This document shows, in pieces, positions 17,411 to 24,892 of a DNA stretch of 28,969 nucleotides. Under the pieces are notes generated by a model. It searched no databases. It was not told the DNA's origin and saw only the letters and a list, made by a program, of their open reading frames with translations. A program made the position numbers and the translations under genes. This DNA comes from JBBSBL01 sp038251325. GTDB lineage: Bacteria; Actinomycetota; Thermoleophilia; Solirubrobacterales; Solirubrobacteraceae. Position 1 is the stretch's first letter. Each line of letters opens with the position of its first letter. The stretch is taken from NCBI GenBank assembly GCA_038251325.1, contig JBBSBL010000034.1, positions 1 through 28,969 on the forward strand. Direction: 5' to 3'.

Positions 17411-19417
17411 GTGCCCACCTCCCCCACCCGGCGGCTCGCCGCCGCGCTCTCCGTCGCCGCCCTGCTCGCGCTGGTCATCGGCGTCGGGCCCGCCCGCGCG
17501 GCCGCCCAGCTCGCCCTCGGCCCGCCCACGTGGGACGCCGGCCCCGCGACGGTCGACACCGACGGCGCGACGCAGAGCTTCAACGTCAAGAACATCGGGG
17601 ACAAGGACGGAACGCCCGGCCCGGCGTCGCTGAGCGGGTCGGACCCCGGGTCCTTCGTGATCGAGTCCGACGGCTGCGCGGCGGCGACGCTGGCGCCCTC
17701 GGACTCCTGCACCGTCCAAGTGCGCTTCCATCCCCCCGCCGGCGGGAGCCCGAACCGGACGGCGAGCCTGGACTTCGCCACCGCCGCGCCGTCGATCGTC
17801 TCGGCCTCGCTCACCGGGGTGGCGACGGACCCGGCGAGCCTCAGCGCGCAGCCCGGCGCCCTGGACTTCGGCGTCATGGAGGTCGATCGCGGCTCCACGA
17901 GCCGCTCGGTCAACGTGCAGAACGTCGGAGGGTCGCCGGCGTCGATCGACATCGCCGTGATCGAAGGCGCGGGCGCCGGCGCCTACCGCATCGACGGGAC
18001 CAACTGCCCGAGCTCCACCCTCCAGCCCGGAGCCAGCTGCAACGTGCAGGTCTCCTTCGACCCGAACGACCCGGTGCCCTACTCGGCGGTCCTGCGAGTC
18101 GGCGGCCGTGACGGGGAGGTCGTCGTCCCGCTCACTGGCATCGGCGGCTCCGCGCGCCTGAGCCCCGATCCATCCGAGCTCGACTTCGGCACCGTCGACG
18201 TCGGCGACGAGGCGACCCGGACGGTGCGCGTGCGCAACGACGGCAACCTGCCGTTCCAGACGATCGTCATCCTCCCCAGTGGCGGGGACGTCGGCGCCTT
18301 CCGCGTCGTCGCCGACAGCTGTTCGCTGCAGCAGCTCGCCCCGGGCAACGCCTGCGAGCTCTCGGTGCGCTTCTCGCCGCTGCGCCTCGGCCCCGCCGAG
18401 GCCGGCCTCCTGGTGATCCAGGGCGACGGGCAGCCCCTCGTGCTGCGGCTGCACGGCAGCGGGCGCCAGGCCCGCGCGGTCCTCACCCCCGGCGGCGCGG
18501 ACTTCGGCACCCAGGCCACGGGCACGCGGAGCGCCACCCGGTCGTTCCGCGTCGACAACACCGGCGACGCCGCGCTGCGGGTGTCGAACGTGACGGTCGG
18601 CGGCGCGGACGCGGGTCAGTTCCAGCTCGTCGGCGAGAGCTGCACCGCCGCCCCGGTGGCCCCCGGCGCGTCCTGCGCCGCGCGCGTGCGCTTCGCGCCC
18701 GAGGGCGCCGGCGCGCGCGCCGCGACCCTGCGCGTGGCGAGCAACGACGCGGCCGGGGTCGTCAGCGCCACGCTCACGGGCGAGGGCTCGGCGCAGCCCG
18801 CGACGAGCGGGACGGCGCGGATCGCCTTCGACGCCCGCAGCGGGCTCCCGGCGCCGATCGTCCACCGCCGCGTGGACCTCGGGACGGGGCGCTGCGTCTC
18901 GGCTCGGGTGTGCGCGGTCACCATTCGGGCGAGCTTCGTGCGCGGCCGCTCCTCGGCGGCGCTGGCGGGCCGCGCCGTCCGGTTGCGCGTCGGGCGTGGC
19001 ACGCGGATCCTCCTGCGCCTCCCCGGCCGCCTGGGTGGCCGGGCGCGGCTCGCCGTCGTCCGCTTCCGGGTCTCGGCCCGGGGACAGGGCGCCGGCACCC
19101 AGTCGCTGCGCGCCGCGCTCGTCCCGGGCCGCCGCGTCGGCGACCTCGTCTTCTCCCCGCCGCCCGACCACCAGCGCGGCGGGCGGACCCGGCTCGGGAC
19201 CTACTGGTGCGCCGCCGGGCGCCGGGCGTGCGGCGCGACGGTCTCGCTCGCCCGCCGGTCGAAGCCGGCCGGCGTCCTCACCACCATCAGCGCCCGGCTC
19301 TCGCTCGGCGCGGCCTGGGCGCTCGCCGTGCGCAGCCCGGCCCTCCCGGGCACCCACGTCCTCCTCGTGCGCAACGGGAGCGCCGTCGTGCGCGTGCCGC
19401 TCGTGCTGCGGCGCTGA
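17411..19417 (+). CDS. secreted protein with four ASH / choice-of-anchor-D beta-sandwich repeats
   Basis: This 668-residue protein has a signal peptide (MPTSPTRRLAAALSVAALL...ARA, about 1-30). Four tandem domains of about 100 residues follow. Each starts with an xLDFGTV-like strand and contains a paired-Cys segment of the form C-x(3-5)-LAPGxxC-xVxVRF: SCTVQVRF, SCNVQVSF, ACELSVRF and SCAARVRF. These are ASH/choice-of-anchor-D domains, and the two cysteines per domain probably form a disulfide. The last 200 or so residues are an Arg/Gly/Ala-rich beta region with no LPxTG signal or membrane helix. GTG 17411 has GGAG 6 nt upstream. It is convergent with the FKBP gene, stops only 6 nt apart. Confidence 0.8.
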   Translation: MPTSPTRRLAAALSVAALLALVIGVGPARAAAQLALGPPTWDAGPATVDTDGATQSFNVKNIGDKDGTPGPASLSGSDPGSFVIESDGCAAATLAPSDSCTVQVRFHPPAGGSPNRTASLDFATAAPSIVSASLTGVATDPASLSAQPGALDFGVMEVDRGSTSRSVNVQNVGGSPASIDIAVIEGAGAGAYRIDGTNCPSSTLQPGASCNVQVSFDPNDPVPYSAVLRVGGRDGEVVVPLTGIGGSARLSPDPSELDFGTVDVGDEATRTVRVRNDGNLPFQTIVILPSGGDVGAFRVVADSCSLQQLAPGNACELSVRFSPLRLGPAEAGLLVIQGDGQPLVLRLHGSGRQARAVLTPGGADFGTQATGTRSATRSFRVDNTGDAALRVSNVTVGGADAGQFQLVGESCTAAPVAPGASCAARVRFAPEGAGARAATLRVASNDAAGVVSATLTGEGSAQPATSGTARIAFDARSGLPAPIVHRRVDLGTGRCVSARVCAVTIRASFVRGRSSAALAGRAVRLRVGRGTRILLRLPGRLGGRARLAVVRFRVSARGQGAGTQSLRAALVPGRRVGDLVFSPPPDHQRGGRTRLGTYWCAAGRRACGATVSLARRSKPAGVLTTISARLSLGAAWALAVRSPALPGTHVLLVRNGSAVVRVPLVLRR

Positions 19418-19423
19418 GCCGCG

Positions 19424-19930
19424 TCAGCCCTGGACGCCGAGCAGGTCCACGACGAAGACGAGCGTCTCGTTCGGCTTGATCGGCCCCGAGCCCTGGGCGC
19501 CATAGCCGAGGCCCGGCGGGATGACGAGCAGCCGCCGCCCGCCGACGCGCATGCCGACAAGGCCACGGTCCCACCCCGGGATCACCTGCCCGGAGCCGAG
19601 CGCGAAGGAGAAGGGCTGGCCCGTGCGATAGGAGGAGTCGAAGACCCGGCGGTCGCTGAGGCCGGCGCCAACGTAGTTCAGGGTCAGGGTCTGGCCCGGC
19701 CGGGCCGCCGGCCCGATGCCGCGCTTCAGGTCGCGCACGACGAGACGCTTCGGCGCCGCCCCGGAGGGGAACGGGATCGCCGGCGCGCTCGTCGCGCTCG
19801 GTGCGGGCGCCGGGGCCGGGGCGCTCGTCGTCGCGGCCGTCGTCGACTTCTTGTCGCTCGAGCCGCACGCGACGAGCACCAGCGCGCAGGCGAGCGCCGC
19901 GGCGACGGCGAGGGGGCGGGACCGCGTCAC
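19424..19930 (-). CDS. FKBP-type peptidyl-prolyl isomerase lipoprotein
   Basis: This 168-residue protein has a lipoprotein signal (VTRSRPLAVAAALACALVLVACGSS, lipobox LVAC), then an Ala/Pro/Ser-rich linker. A complete FKBP domain follows: LTLNYVGAGL, RVFDSSYRTGQPFSFALGSG, QVIPGWDRGLVGMRVGG, RRLLVIPPGLGYG and LVFVVDLLGV. It catalyses prolyl cis-trans isomerisation in exported proteins at the outer face of the membrane. GTG 19930 is chosen for the lipoprotein signal and because TAGGGT sits exactly 7 nt upstream. There is no Shine-Dalgarno. Confidence 0.9.
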   Translation of the reverse strand: MTRSRPLAVAAALACALVLVACGSSDKKSTTAATTSAPAPAPAPSATSAPAIPFPSGAAPKRLVVRDLKRGIGPAARPGQTLTLNYVGAGLSDRRVFDSSYRTGQPFSFALGSGQVIPGWDRGLVGMRVGGRRLLVIPPGLGYGAQGSGPIKPNETLVFVVDLLGVQG

Positions 19931-19937
19931 GGCGCGA

Positions 19938-19943
19938 ACCCTA
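19938..19943 (-). promoter_or_regulatory. -10 element TAGGGT of the FKBP gene (leaderless type)
   Basis: Minus-strand TAGGGT, then 7 nt, then GTG 19930. Spacing and sequence nearly match the PH-domain gene promoter (TAGGCT, 7 nt, GTG). Confidence 0.5.
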
Positions 19944-19974
19944 CCCGGGGCGGGGCCTCGCCCCCTCGCGCGGC

Positions 19975-20316
19975 TCAGACCCGGGCCACGGCGAGGGTGA
20001 TCACCCCGACGTAACCGGTGGCTCGCCGCCGCCGGGTCAGCCGGGCGATCGCGCGGCTGCCACCGGCCGCCCGGAACAGCCCGTCGCGGCGGTTGCTCGT
20101 GTCCTGCACGCCGCGGGACCGGTAGGCCGCGGTGCGGTACACGCTGCGGCTCGTCGCGTCGGCGAAGAAGATCTGCCCGGTGTTGACCACCCTCCCGCCG
20201 ACGTGAACCTTGACGTGGATGTGGGGCGTCCGCCCGATCTCCACGTCGGCGCCGCGGAGCGGTTTGCAGGTGGTCGCGTCCTCGATCCTGAGCGCAGCGG
20301 GCCACCCGCGTGACAT
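19975..20316 (-). pseudogene. intradiol ring-cleavage dioxygenase remnant with internal deletion
   Basis: The frame reads LRIEDATTCKPLRGADVEI and then jumps directly to GRTPHIHVKVHVGG, RVVNTGQIFFADAT and DGLF. In intradiol dioxygenases (catechol/protocatechuate type) these blocks are separated by some 50-70 residues holding the 'WHCDAxGxYS' segment and the Tyr iron ligands. Here the join is in frame with no gap. The N-terminal third is also missing: only about 8 unrelated residues precede LRIED. His ligands (HIHVKVH) remain but the Tyr ligands are gone, so catalysis is very unlikely. It still has a start and a stop. I call it a deletion pseudogene. Confidence 0.72.
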
Positions 20317-20404
20317 GGGTCATGATGACCGGCGTGTTCGACACCGAGCGCCGCGCGGACATCGTCACGCCGACGGCGACGATCATCGCCGGGGCCGGCT
20401 GATC

Positions 20405-21283
20405 GTGCGCCTGCTCGTCGCCGGCGCCACCGGCGTGCTCGGGCGTCCGCTGCTCGCCGCGCTGCGCGCGGCCGGACATGACGTGACCGGCTTCTCACGG
20501 CATGGCGACGGCGCCGAGGTGCTCGCCGCCGATGCGCTCGATCGCGACGCGGTGGCGGCCGTCGTCGCCACCGCGCGGCCGGAGGTGGTGATCAACGTGC
20601 TCACCGCGATCCCTGCGCGGATCGACACCAAGCGCCTCGAACGGGACTTCGCGCTGACCAATCGCTTGCGGACCGAGGGCACCCGCCACCTGCTCGCGAC
20701 CGCGCCGCAGGCGCGCCATCTCGGCCAGAGCATCGCCTTCCTCTACGACCCGGCGCCGGGCCTGGCCGGCGAGGACGACCCCACCTGGAAAGCGCCCCCG
20801 CGCGAGTTCGCGGCGGTGCTGCGCGCCGTGCTCGAGCTCGAGCGGCAGACCCGGGCGGCCGGCGGCGTGGTGCTGCGACTCGGCCAGCTGCACGGGCCGG
20901 GAACGACGTTCGCGGCCGACGGGTCCTTCGCTCAAGGCGTCCGGGCCCGCAGGATCCCGCTGGTCGGCCGCGGGACGGCGGTCTCCTCATTCCTCCAGGT
21001 CGAGGACGCGGCGTCGGCGTTCGTCGCCGCGCTCGCCGCGGAGGCGGGCGCGACCTTCAACGTCTGCGAGGACGGGGGGGCCACCGTCGCCGAGTGGCTG
21101 CCGGCCTATGCGCGCGCGCTCGGCGCGAAGCCGCCGCGCCGGGTCCCGGTGGCTGTCGCCCGGATCGCGGCCGGCGAGTACGGCGCCGCCTTCTTCACGC
21201 GCCTGCGCGGCGCCTCGAACGCCCGTGCCCGTGCGCGCCTCGGCTGGGCGCCAGAGCACGCCTTCCCCGGCGCGCACGGCTGA
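20405..21283 (+). CDS. NAD(P)-dependent SDR epimerase/dehydratase-like protein
   Basis: This 292-residue extended/atypical SDR begins VRLLVAGATGVLGRPLLAAL, with the Rossmann GATGVLG nucleotide motif at residues 7-13. DALD follows the second strand and INVLTAIP the fourth. The usual YxxxK is replaced by a QSIAFLYDPAPG segment. A C-terminal substrate-binding region (NVCEDGGATVAEWLPAYARALG) is complete. Substrate is unknown; sugar-nucleotide and flavonoid-reductase-like relatives share this fold. GTG 20405 is the start that begins the Rossmann fold. The upstream neighbour is the divergent dioxygenase remnant; the downstream convergent neighbour is the VapC remnant, 3 nt away. Confidence 0.82.
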   Translation: MRLLVAGATGVLGRPLLAALRAAGHDVTGFSRHGDGAEVLAADALDRDAVAAVVATARPEVVINVLTAIPARIDTKRLERDFALTNRLRTEGTRHLLATAPQARHLGQSIAFLYDPAPGLAGEDDPTWKAPPREFAAVLRAVLELERQTRAAGGVVLRLGQLHGPGTTFAADGSFAQGVRARRIPLVGRGTAVSSFLQVEDAASAFVAALAAEAGATFNVCEDGGATVAEWLPAYARALGAKPPRRVPVAVARIAAGEYGAAFFTRLRGASNARARARLGWAPEHAFPGAHG

Positions 21284-21286
21284 CCC

Positions 21287-21529
21287 TCAGAGCGCCGCGA
21301 GCAACTCGACGTCGCGAGTTCCGCCGAGCGCGGCGATCCCCGCATCGAAGGTGACCGGGCGAGCACCGTGACGTCGCGCGAGCGTGAGCAGCAGGGCGTC
21401 GCTCACCTGGCGGTGGCCGGAGATCCTCGGGACGTCCGCGTCGGTGGGCGACACGTCGTGCGCGAAGAAGCGGTGGCCGTCGACGCCCCGGAGCGCGGCG
21501 AGCACGCTCTCGACCCCCAGCGGGCGCAT
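21287..21529 (-). pseudogene. VapC-type PIN toxin remnant (C-terminal half)
   Basis: This 80-codon frame carries the second half of a VapC PIN domain: GHRQVSDALLLTLARRHGARPVTFDAGIAAL, with the acidic residues D44 and D62. The first half, holding the D of the usual 'LDxNVL' motif and the conserved Glu, is not found upstream. The nearest upstream sequence is the 3' end of the quinone oxidoreductase gene, running the same way 21 nt away. No antitoxin gene adjoins it. It is probably an inactive fragment. An intact, only distantly similar VapBC pair lies at 28308-28939. Confidence 0.7.
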
Positions 21530-21550
21530 CAGCGCATCACAGACTGCTCC

Positions 21551-22462
21551 TCACGGGACCAGCACGATCTTCCCGCGGTTCTCGCCGGCCTCGATCGCCG
21601 CGTGCGCGGCGGCCGCCTCGGCCAGCGGATAGGTCCGCCAGATCGGCACCTCGAGCTTGCCCGCCGCGGCGAGCTCGGCCAGTTGCGGCAGGGCCTCCCA
21701 GGCGCGATCGTCGGCCGTGCCGCCGGTGAACCGGACGCCGTGCTCCTTCGCGCTCGGGTCGGCGATGGTGACGACCCGCTCGGGGCCTCCGGCCAGCTCG
21801 ATGGAGTCGGGCAGCGCACCCCGGCCCGCGGTGTCGAGCACGGCGTCAACGCCCTGCGGCGCCACGGCCCGGACCCGCTCGACGAGCCCCTCGCCGTAGC
21901 GCACGGGCGTCGCGCCCAGCGCGCGGGTCCGCGCCTCGTCGGCCTCTCCGACGGAGCCGATCACGGTGAGCCCGCGCGCCACCGCGACCTGCGTCGCGAT
22001 GCCGCCCACGCTGCCCGCCGCGCCGTGGATGAGCAGCGTCTCCCCGGACGCGAGGTCGAGGTAGCCCAGCGCGCGGAACGCCGCCTCCCCGATCGTCGGC
22101 AGACTGGCCGCCAGCCCCCACGACACGCCGGCGGGCTTCGGGACGGGGCCGGGGAGCAGGGCGTACTCCGCATAGGCGCCCCCGCGCGCCACGCCGAACA
22201 CCTCGTCGCCCACGGCGACGTCCTCGACCTCGGCGCCGACCGCGTCGACCACCCCGGCGACGTCGAGCCCGGGCCGCTTCGGGAAGTCGGCGGGGGACGA
22301 GCCCGCGAGGTCCCCGCGGCGGATCTTCACGTCGATCGGATTGACGCTCACCGCCCGCACCCGCACGCGGGCCTCGTCCGGGCCGGGCACGGGCGGCTCG
22401 ACCTCCGTCACGGTCAGCACGTCGGGGGGGCCGAACTGCGTGTAGGTGATCGCCGCGGCCAT
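21551..22462 (-). CDS. zinc-independent NAD(P)H:quinone oxidoreductase-like MDR protein
   Basis: This complete 303-residue medium-chain dehydrogenase/reductase opens AAAITYTQFGPPDVLTV. Further motifs are VSVNPIDVKIRRGDL, PGLDVAGVVDAVG, the nucleotide-binding IHGAAGSVGGIATQVA and the C-terminal ENRGKIVLVP. Zinc-binding Cys/His sets of alcohol dehydrogenases are lacking, so it belongs to the quinone/enoyl reductase group using NADPH. AAGGAG (22468-22473, minus strand) lies 5 nt before ATG 22462, a clear ribosome-binding site. It is intact although flanked on both sides by broken genes. Confidence 0.9.
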   Translation of the reverse strand: MAAAITYTQFGPPDVLTVTEVEPPVPGPDEARVRVRAVSVNPIDVKIRRGDLAGSSPADFPKRPGLDVAGVVDAVGAEVEDVAVGDEVFGVARGGAYAEYALLPGPVPKPAGVSWGLAASLPTIGEAAFRALGYLDLASGETLLIHGAAGSVGGIATQVAVARGLTVIGSVGEADEARTRALGATPVRYGEGLVERVRAVAPQGVDAVLDTAGRGALPDSIELAGGPERVVTIADPSAKEHGVRFTGGTADDRAWEALPQLAELAAAGKLEVPIWRTYPLAEAAAAHAAIEAGENRGKIVLVP

Positions 22463-22495
22463 CGAGGCTCCTTGCTCGGGGTCGAGGCCACAGCT

Positions 22496-22899
22496 TCACA
22501 CGTCGGCGGCCCGGAGACCGGGCGGAGCCGGGTGATCGGCTAACCCGGCGCGAGAGCCCGAGGCCAGCAGGCTGACGCCGGGGATCTCCAGAGCGCCGGT
22601 CGGCGTCGCGTAGGGGCTCGATGCCCGCGCGAGCCCGAGCGCGCAGCGAGTCCGCCGCATCCTCGGGCAGCGCCGCGAGCATCCGCGCCAGCGGGCCGGC
22701 GAGGGGCCGCCGTCCGTGCCCACCACTCCTCGACGGAGCCGGCGTGATAGGGGGCGGGCAGCTCGTCGACCACGACCTCGTCCGGCCCCGCGTCGGAGAG
22801 CAGCGCGGCCCGCTCGAGCATCTCCTCCGCGACCTCAGCGCCGCGTGCGTCGACGAAGGCGGCGTGCTCCTCCCAGGCTCCGGCCACCCCAGCCCACAT
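22496..22899 (-). pseudogene. SAM-dependent methyltransferase remnant (core deleted, two frameshifts)
   Basis: Pieces of one class I methyltransferase occur in order in three minus-strand frames. Frame 1 gives MWAGVAGAWEEHAAF, VDARGAEVAEEMLERA and then, without the SAM-binding core, VVVDELPAPYHAGSVEEWWARTAA. Frame 2 continues LAGPLARMLAALPEDAADS and LRARARAGIEP. Frame 3 ends with SPYATPTGALEIPGVSLLASGSR. Relatives of about 270 residues carry the 'LELxCGxG' motif between the first two blocks, and none of it remains. The codons before M 22899 (to ATG 22953) look non-native. At least one deletion of about 120-130 codons and two indels are needed to explain this. Confidence 0.75.
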
Positions 22900-22939
22900 G
22901 GCGTGGAGGGCCGGGCGCGCGTCGTCGTCGGCCTCGGCG

Positions 22940-23149
22940 GAACGGGATCGCATCCAGGCGGAGTTCTAGGAGAACCAGCGGGCGATCGTGCTCGGGATCA
23001 GGCGCGCGACCGACGTCCTGTGGACGCTCAACCATCCTGACGTCTGGCTGCTGCTCGTCGGTCGGCGGGGCTGGACCCGGAAGGAGTACGAGCGGTGGTT
23101 CGGCGACAGCGCCTTTGCGCAGCTGCTCCGGGAGCCGGCGGCGGGCTAG
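22940..23149 (+). pseudogene. TetR-family regulator remnant (C-terminal domain only)
   Basis: The frame from 22940 reads AERDRIQAEF, a TAG (22967-22969), then ENQRAIVLGIRRATDVLWTLNHPDVWLLLVGRRGWTRKEYERWFGDSAFAQLL and TAG 23147-23149. This matches the ligand-binding-domain end of TetR regulators ('LWxLNHPxVxxLLVxxRGWtpExYexW'). No DNA-binding helix-turn-helix is present, as the upstream DNA is the antisense of the methyltransferase remnant. The internal TAG may be a nonsense mutation or the edge of native sequence. It has no start codon of its own. Its stop shares the CTAG palindrome with the stop of the convergent amidohydrolase. Confidence 0.65.
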
Positions 23150-24291
23150 GCGACGGGCTCTGTCGCCGCCATCGCCGCCGCGGCCATCAGCAGCCCGATG
23201 GCGGCGAAGGCCTGGGGCCCGCCGTCGCCCATGATCCGCCCGGCGCCGTCCAGCGCGCCGTCGATCCGTCTCAGCACCGGGCCCACCGCCCCCGGGTCGG
23301 GGTCGCGACACACGGCCCGGGCGAGTGCGATCCATGGCAGCGCCAGGGTCGGATCGGGCGGCAGCGGCCCCCCGATCACCGCGGCGAAGCCACCCACGAG
23401 ATAGTGGCTGACGCGGTCCAGGCGCCCGCTGACCGCCCGGACCGCGGGGAGCCGAGGAAGGCGGGGAGCGGCCAGCGCCGCGCCGTCGAGCGCGGTCGCC
23501 CTCGTGCCGCCGGCGACCAGCGCTCGGTCGTCGGCGTCGAGCCCCGCGAGGGCGGCGACGCGCATCGCCAGGTACAGGCCGCCGGTGGGTCGGCCATAGG
23601 GGGCGTCCGAGGCGAACACGATCCGCTCGGCGGGCACGCGCGCGAAGAGCTCGATGACGTCGGCCGGCGCGAAGCACGAGGTGTCGTAGAGGACCGCTGG
23701 ATGGTCGGCCAGCCGCGTCGCGAAGATGCCCTGGTCGGCGATCGCGGCGTGGGCGAGGACCAGGGTCACCTCGGGGTAGCGCAGCGCCAGCTCGGCGAGC
23801 GGCTCCATCGTTGCCATCCCGCGCCCGGCGTGGACGAGGATCGGGACGCCCGCGTCACGGGCCACAGCGAAGATCGCCTCGGCCGCCGGGTCGCCGAAGC
23901 CGAATGCCTGGGCTCGCGGGTGGAGCTTGATCCCGCGCGCCCCGCGTGCCAGGCAGCGCTCCGCCTCGGCGACGGGGCCCTCGGCCGGGTCGAGCCGGCA
24001 GTAGGGCACCAGCCGCCCGTCGCTCTGCGCTGCCCATTCGAGCACGCGGTCGTTCGGGCGCCGGTAGGCGGGCTCGCGATCGGGGTCGTGCAGGGGAAAA
24101 ACGCACGCGCGCGCGCGCGGGCCGACCTCGTCGAGCATCCCGAGGAGCCGCTCGAGGCTCAGGGACGACCCGTCCTCGTCGACGCCGAGGTGCGTGTGGG
24201 CATCGAGCACCGCGTCCGCATCGGGGACGAGCCGCGCGCGTTCGGCGGCGAACGGCGCATAGGCGTGGTCGAAGGCTTCCGGGCCCACCAC
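23146..24291 (-). CDS. amidohydrolase-family metal-dependent hydrolase with C-terminal extension
   Basis: This 381-residue TIM-barrel amidohydrolase of the amidohydrolase-2/TatD-like class has HxH at residues 32-34 (VLDAHTHLGVDEDG), GIKLHPRAQ (H124), ILVHAGRG (H154), LAHAAIAD (H181) and FASDAPYGRP (D229). All metal-ligand positions are present. About 110 residues (VSGRLDRVSHYLVGGFAAV...) extend past the barrel and resemble nothing I know. The substrate is unknown; relatives act on carboxylated rings or amides. GTG 24291 is chosen because the conserved sequence begins just after it and the region upstream is low-complexity Arg/Ser; GTG 24288 is also possible. No ribosome-binding site is seen. 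Confidence 0.8.
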   Translation of the reverse strand: MVGPEAFDHAYAPFAAERARLVPDADAVLDAHTHLGVDEDGSSLSLERLLGMLDEVGPRARACVFPLHDPDREPAYRRPNDRVLEWAAQSDGRLVPYCRLDPAEGPVAEAERCLARGARGIKLHPRAQAFGFGDPAAEAIFAVARDAGVPILVHAGRGMATMEPLAELALRYPEVTLVLAHAAIADQGIFATRLADHPAVLYDTSCFAPADVIELFARVPAERIVFASDAPYGRPTGGLYLAMRVAALAGLDADDRALVAGGTRATALDGAALAAPRLPRLPAVRAVSGRLDRVSHYLVGGFAAVIGGPLPPDPTLALPWIALARAVCRDPDPGAVGPVLRRIDGALDGAGRIMGDGGPQAFAAIGLLMAAAAMAATEPVA

Positions 24292-24534
24292 GCTGCAGTC
24301 TCGCAGCGCCGCGCCGGCGCCTGCCGACCGCGAGGCCTCAGTAGCTCGGCGCCGGCGGGATGGGCCGGCCGGCCCCCACCCCCTCGACCACCTCGCGAGC
24401 CTCCGGGAGGCGGTGGACGACGGGCCTGCCGGCGCAGCCGACGTCCCCAGCGGCGACGTGCTGCTCCGCGGCGGCGGACGCGCGCTGCGGTCCATCGCCG
24501 GGCTCTCCGCGGCGATGGTCGACGCCGCCGACAC

Positions 24535-24876
24535 GCGCCGCCTCGAGCACCGTCAACGAACTCACGGCGGTCTCGTGCGACTCGGCGACGGACGGCATGG
24601 CCGCGGGCGGCAGGAGCGAGCAGACCAACGACTTCGGGCCGCTCGCCGAGCACCGCGCAGACCACGTCGCGCGACCAGGTCTTCGCGGAGCACTGGGACG
24701 GCTCCATGTGGACGATCACCCCCACCCCCGACGGCGCCCCGAGCCGCTTGAACCTGCTCTACGGCGTGTCGTGCTCGGCGGCGACCGCCTGCACCGCCGT
24801 CGGCGCCCAAGGCTTCGGCGATCTGAGACCGCAGGCCGTGGGGCGCCGCACGCTGGCCGAGCGCTACGCCGGGTAG
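24535..24876 (+). pseudogene. fragment of a secreted repeat protein ('VSCxSATxCxAVG' repeats), frameshifted
   Basis: Two repeat units can be read, each in a different frame. The first gives STVNELTAVSCDSATDGMAAGG and RSEQTNDFGPLAEH. After a shift near 24650-24670 the second gives QVFAEHWDGSMWTITPTPDG, LNLLYGVSCSAATACTAVGA and a stop at 24874-24876. Large actinobacterial secreted proteins carry many such units ('AEHWxGxxWxxxPTPxP...LxxVSCxSAxxCxAVG'). Only about two degenerate copies remain, without signal peptide. The 240 bases between this fragment and the amidohydrolase start hold no feature I recognise. Confidence 0.6.
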
Positions 24877-24892
24877 GGCCCACCGCGAACCG

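Noticed and set aside
16307..19357. 1016-codon minus-strand frame spanning the esterase and ASH-repeat genes.
   Set aside because: It covers one gene in a wrong frame and another in antisense, with no recognisable domain.
19952..19964. GGGGC-CTC-GCCCC hairpin between the dioxygenase remnant and the FKBP promoter, considered as a terminator.
   Set aside because: A 5-bp GC stem with no T-run is expected often by chance in this composition.
24338..24628. 96-codon minus-strand frame ending PIPPAPSY.
   Set aside because: It looks more protein-like than most shadows, but I match it to no family, and it overlaps the repeat-protein remnant on the other strand. Not enough support for a gene.
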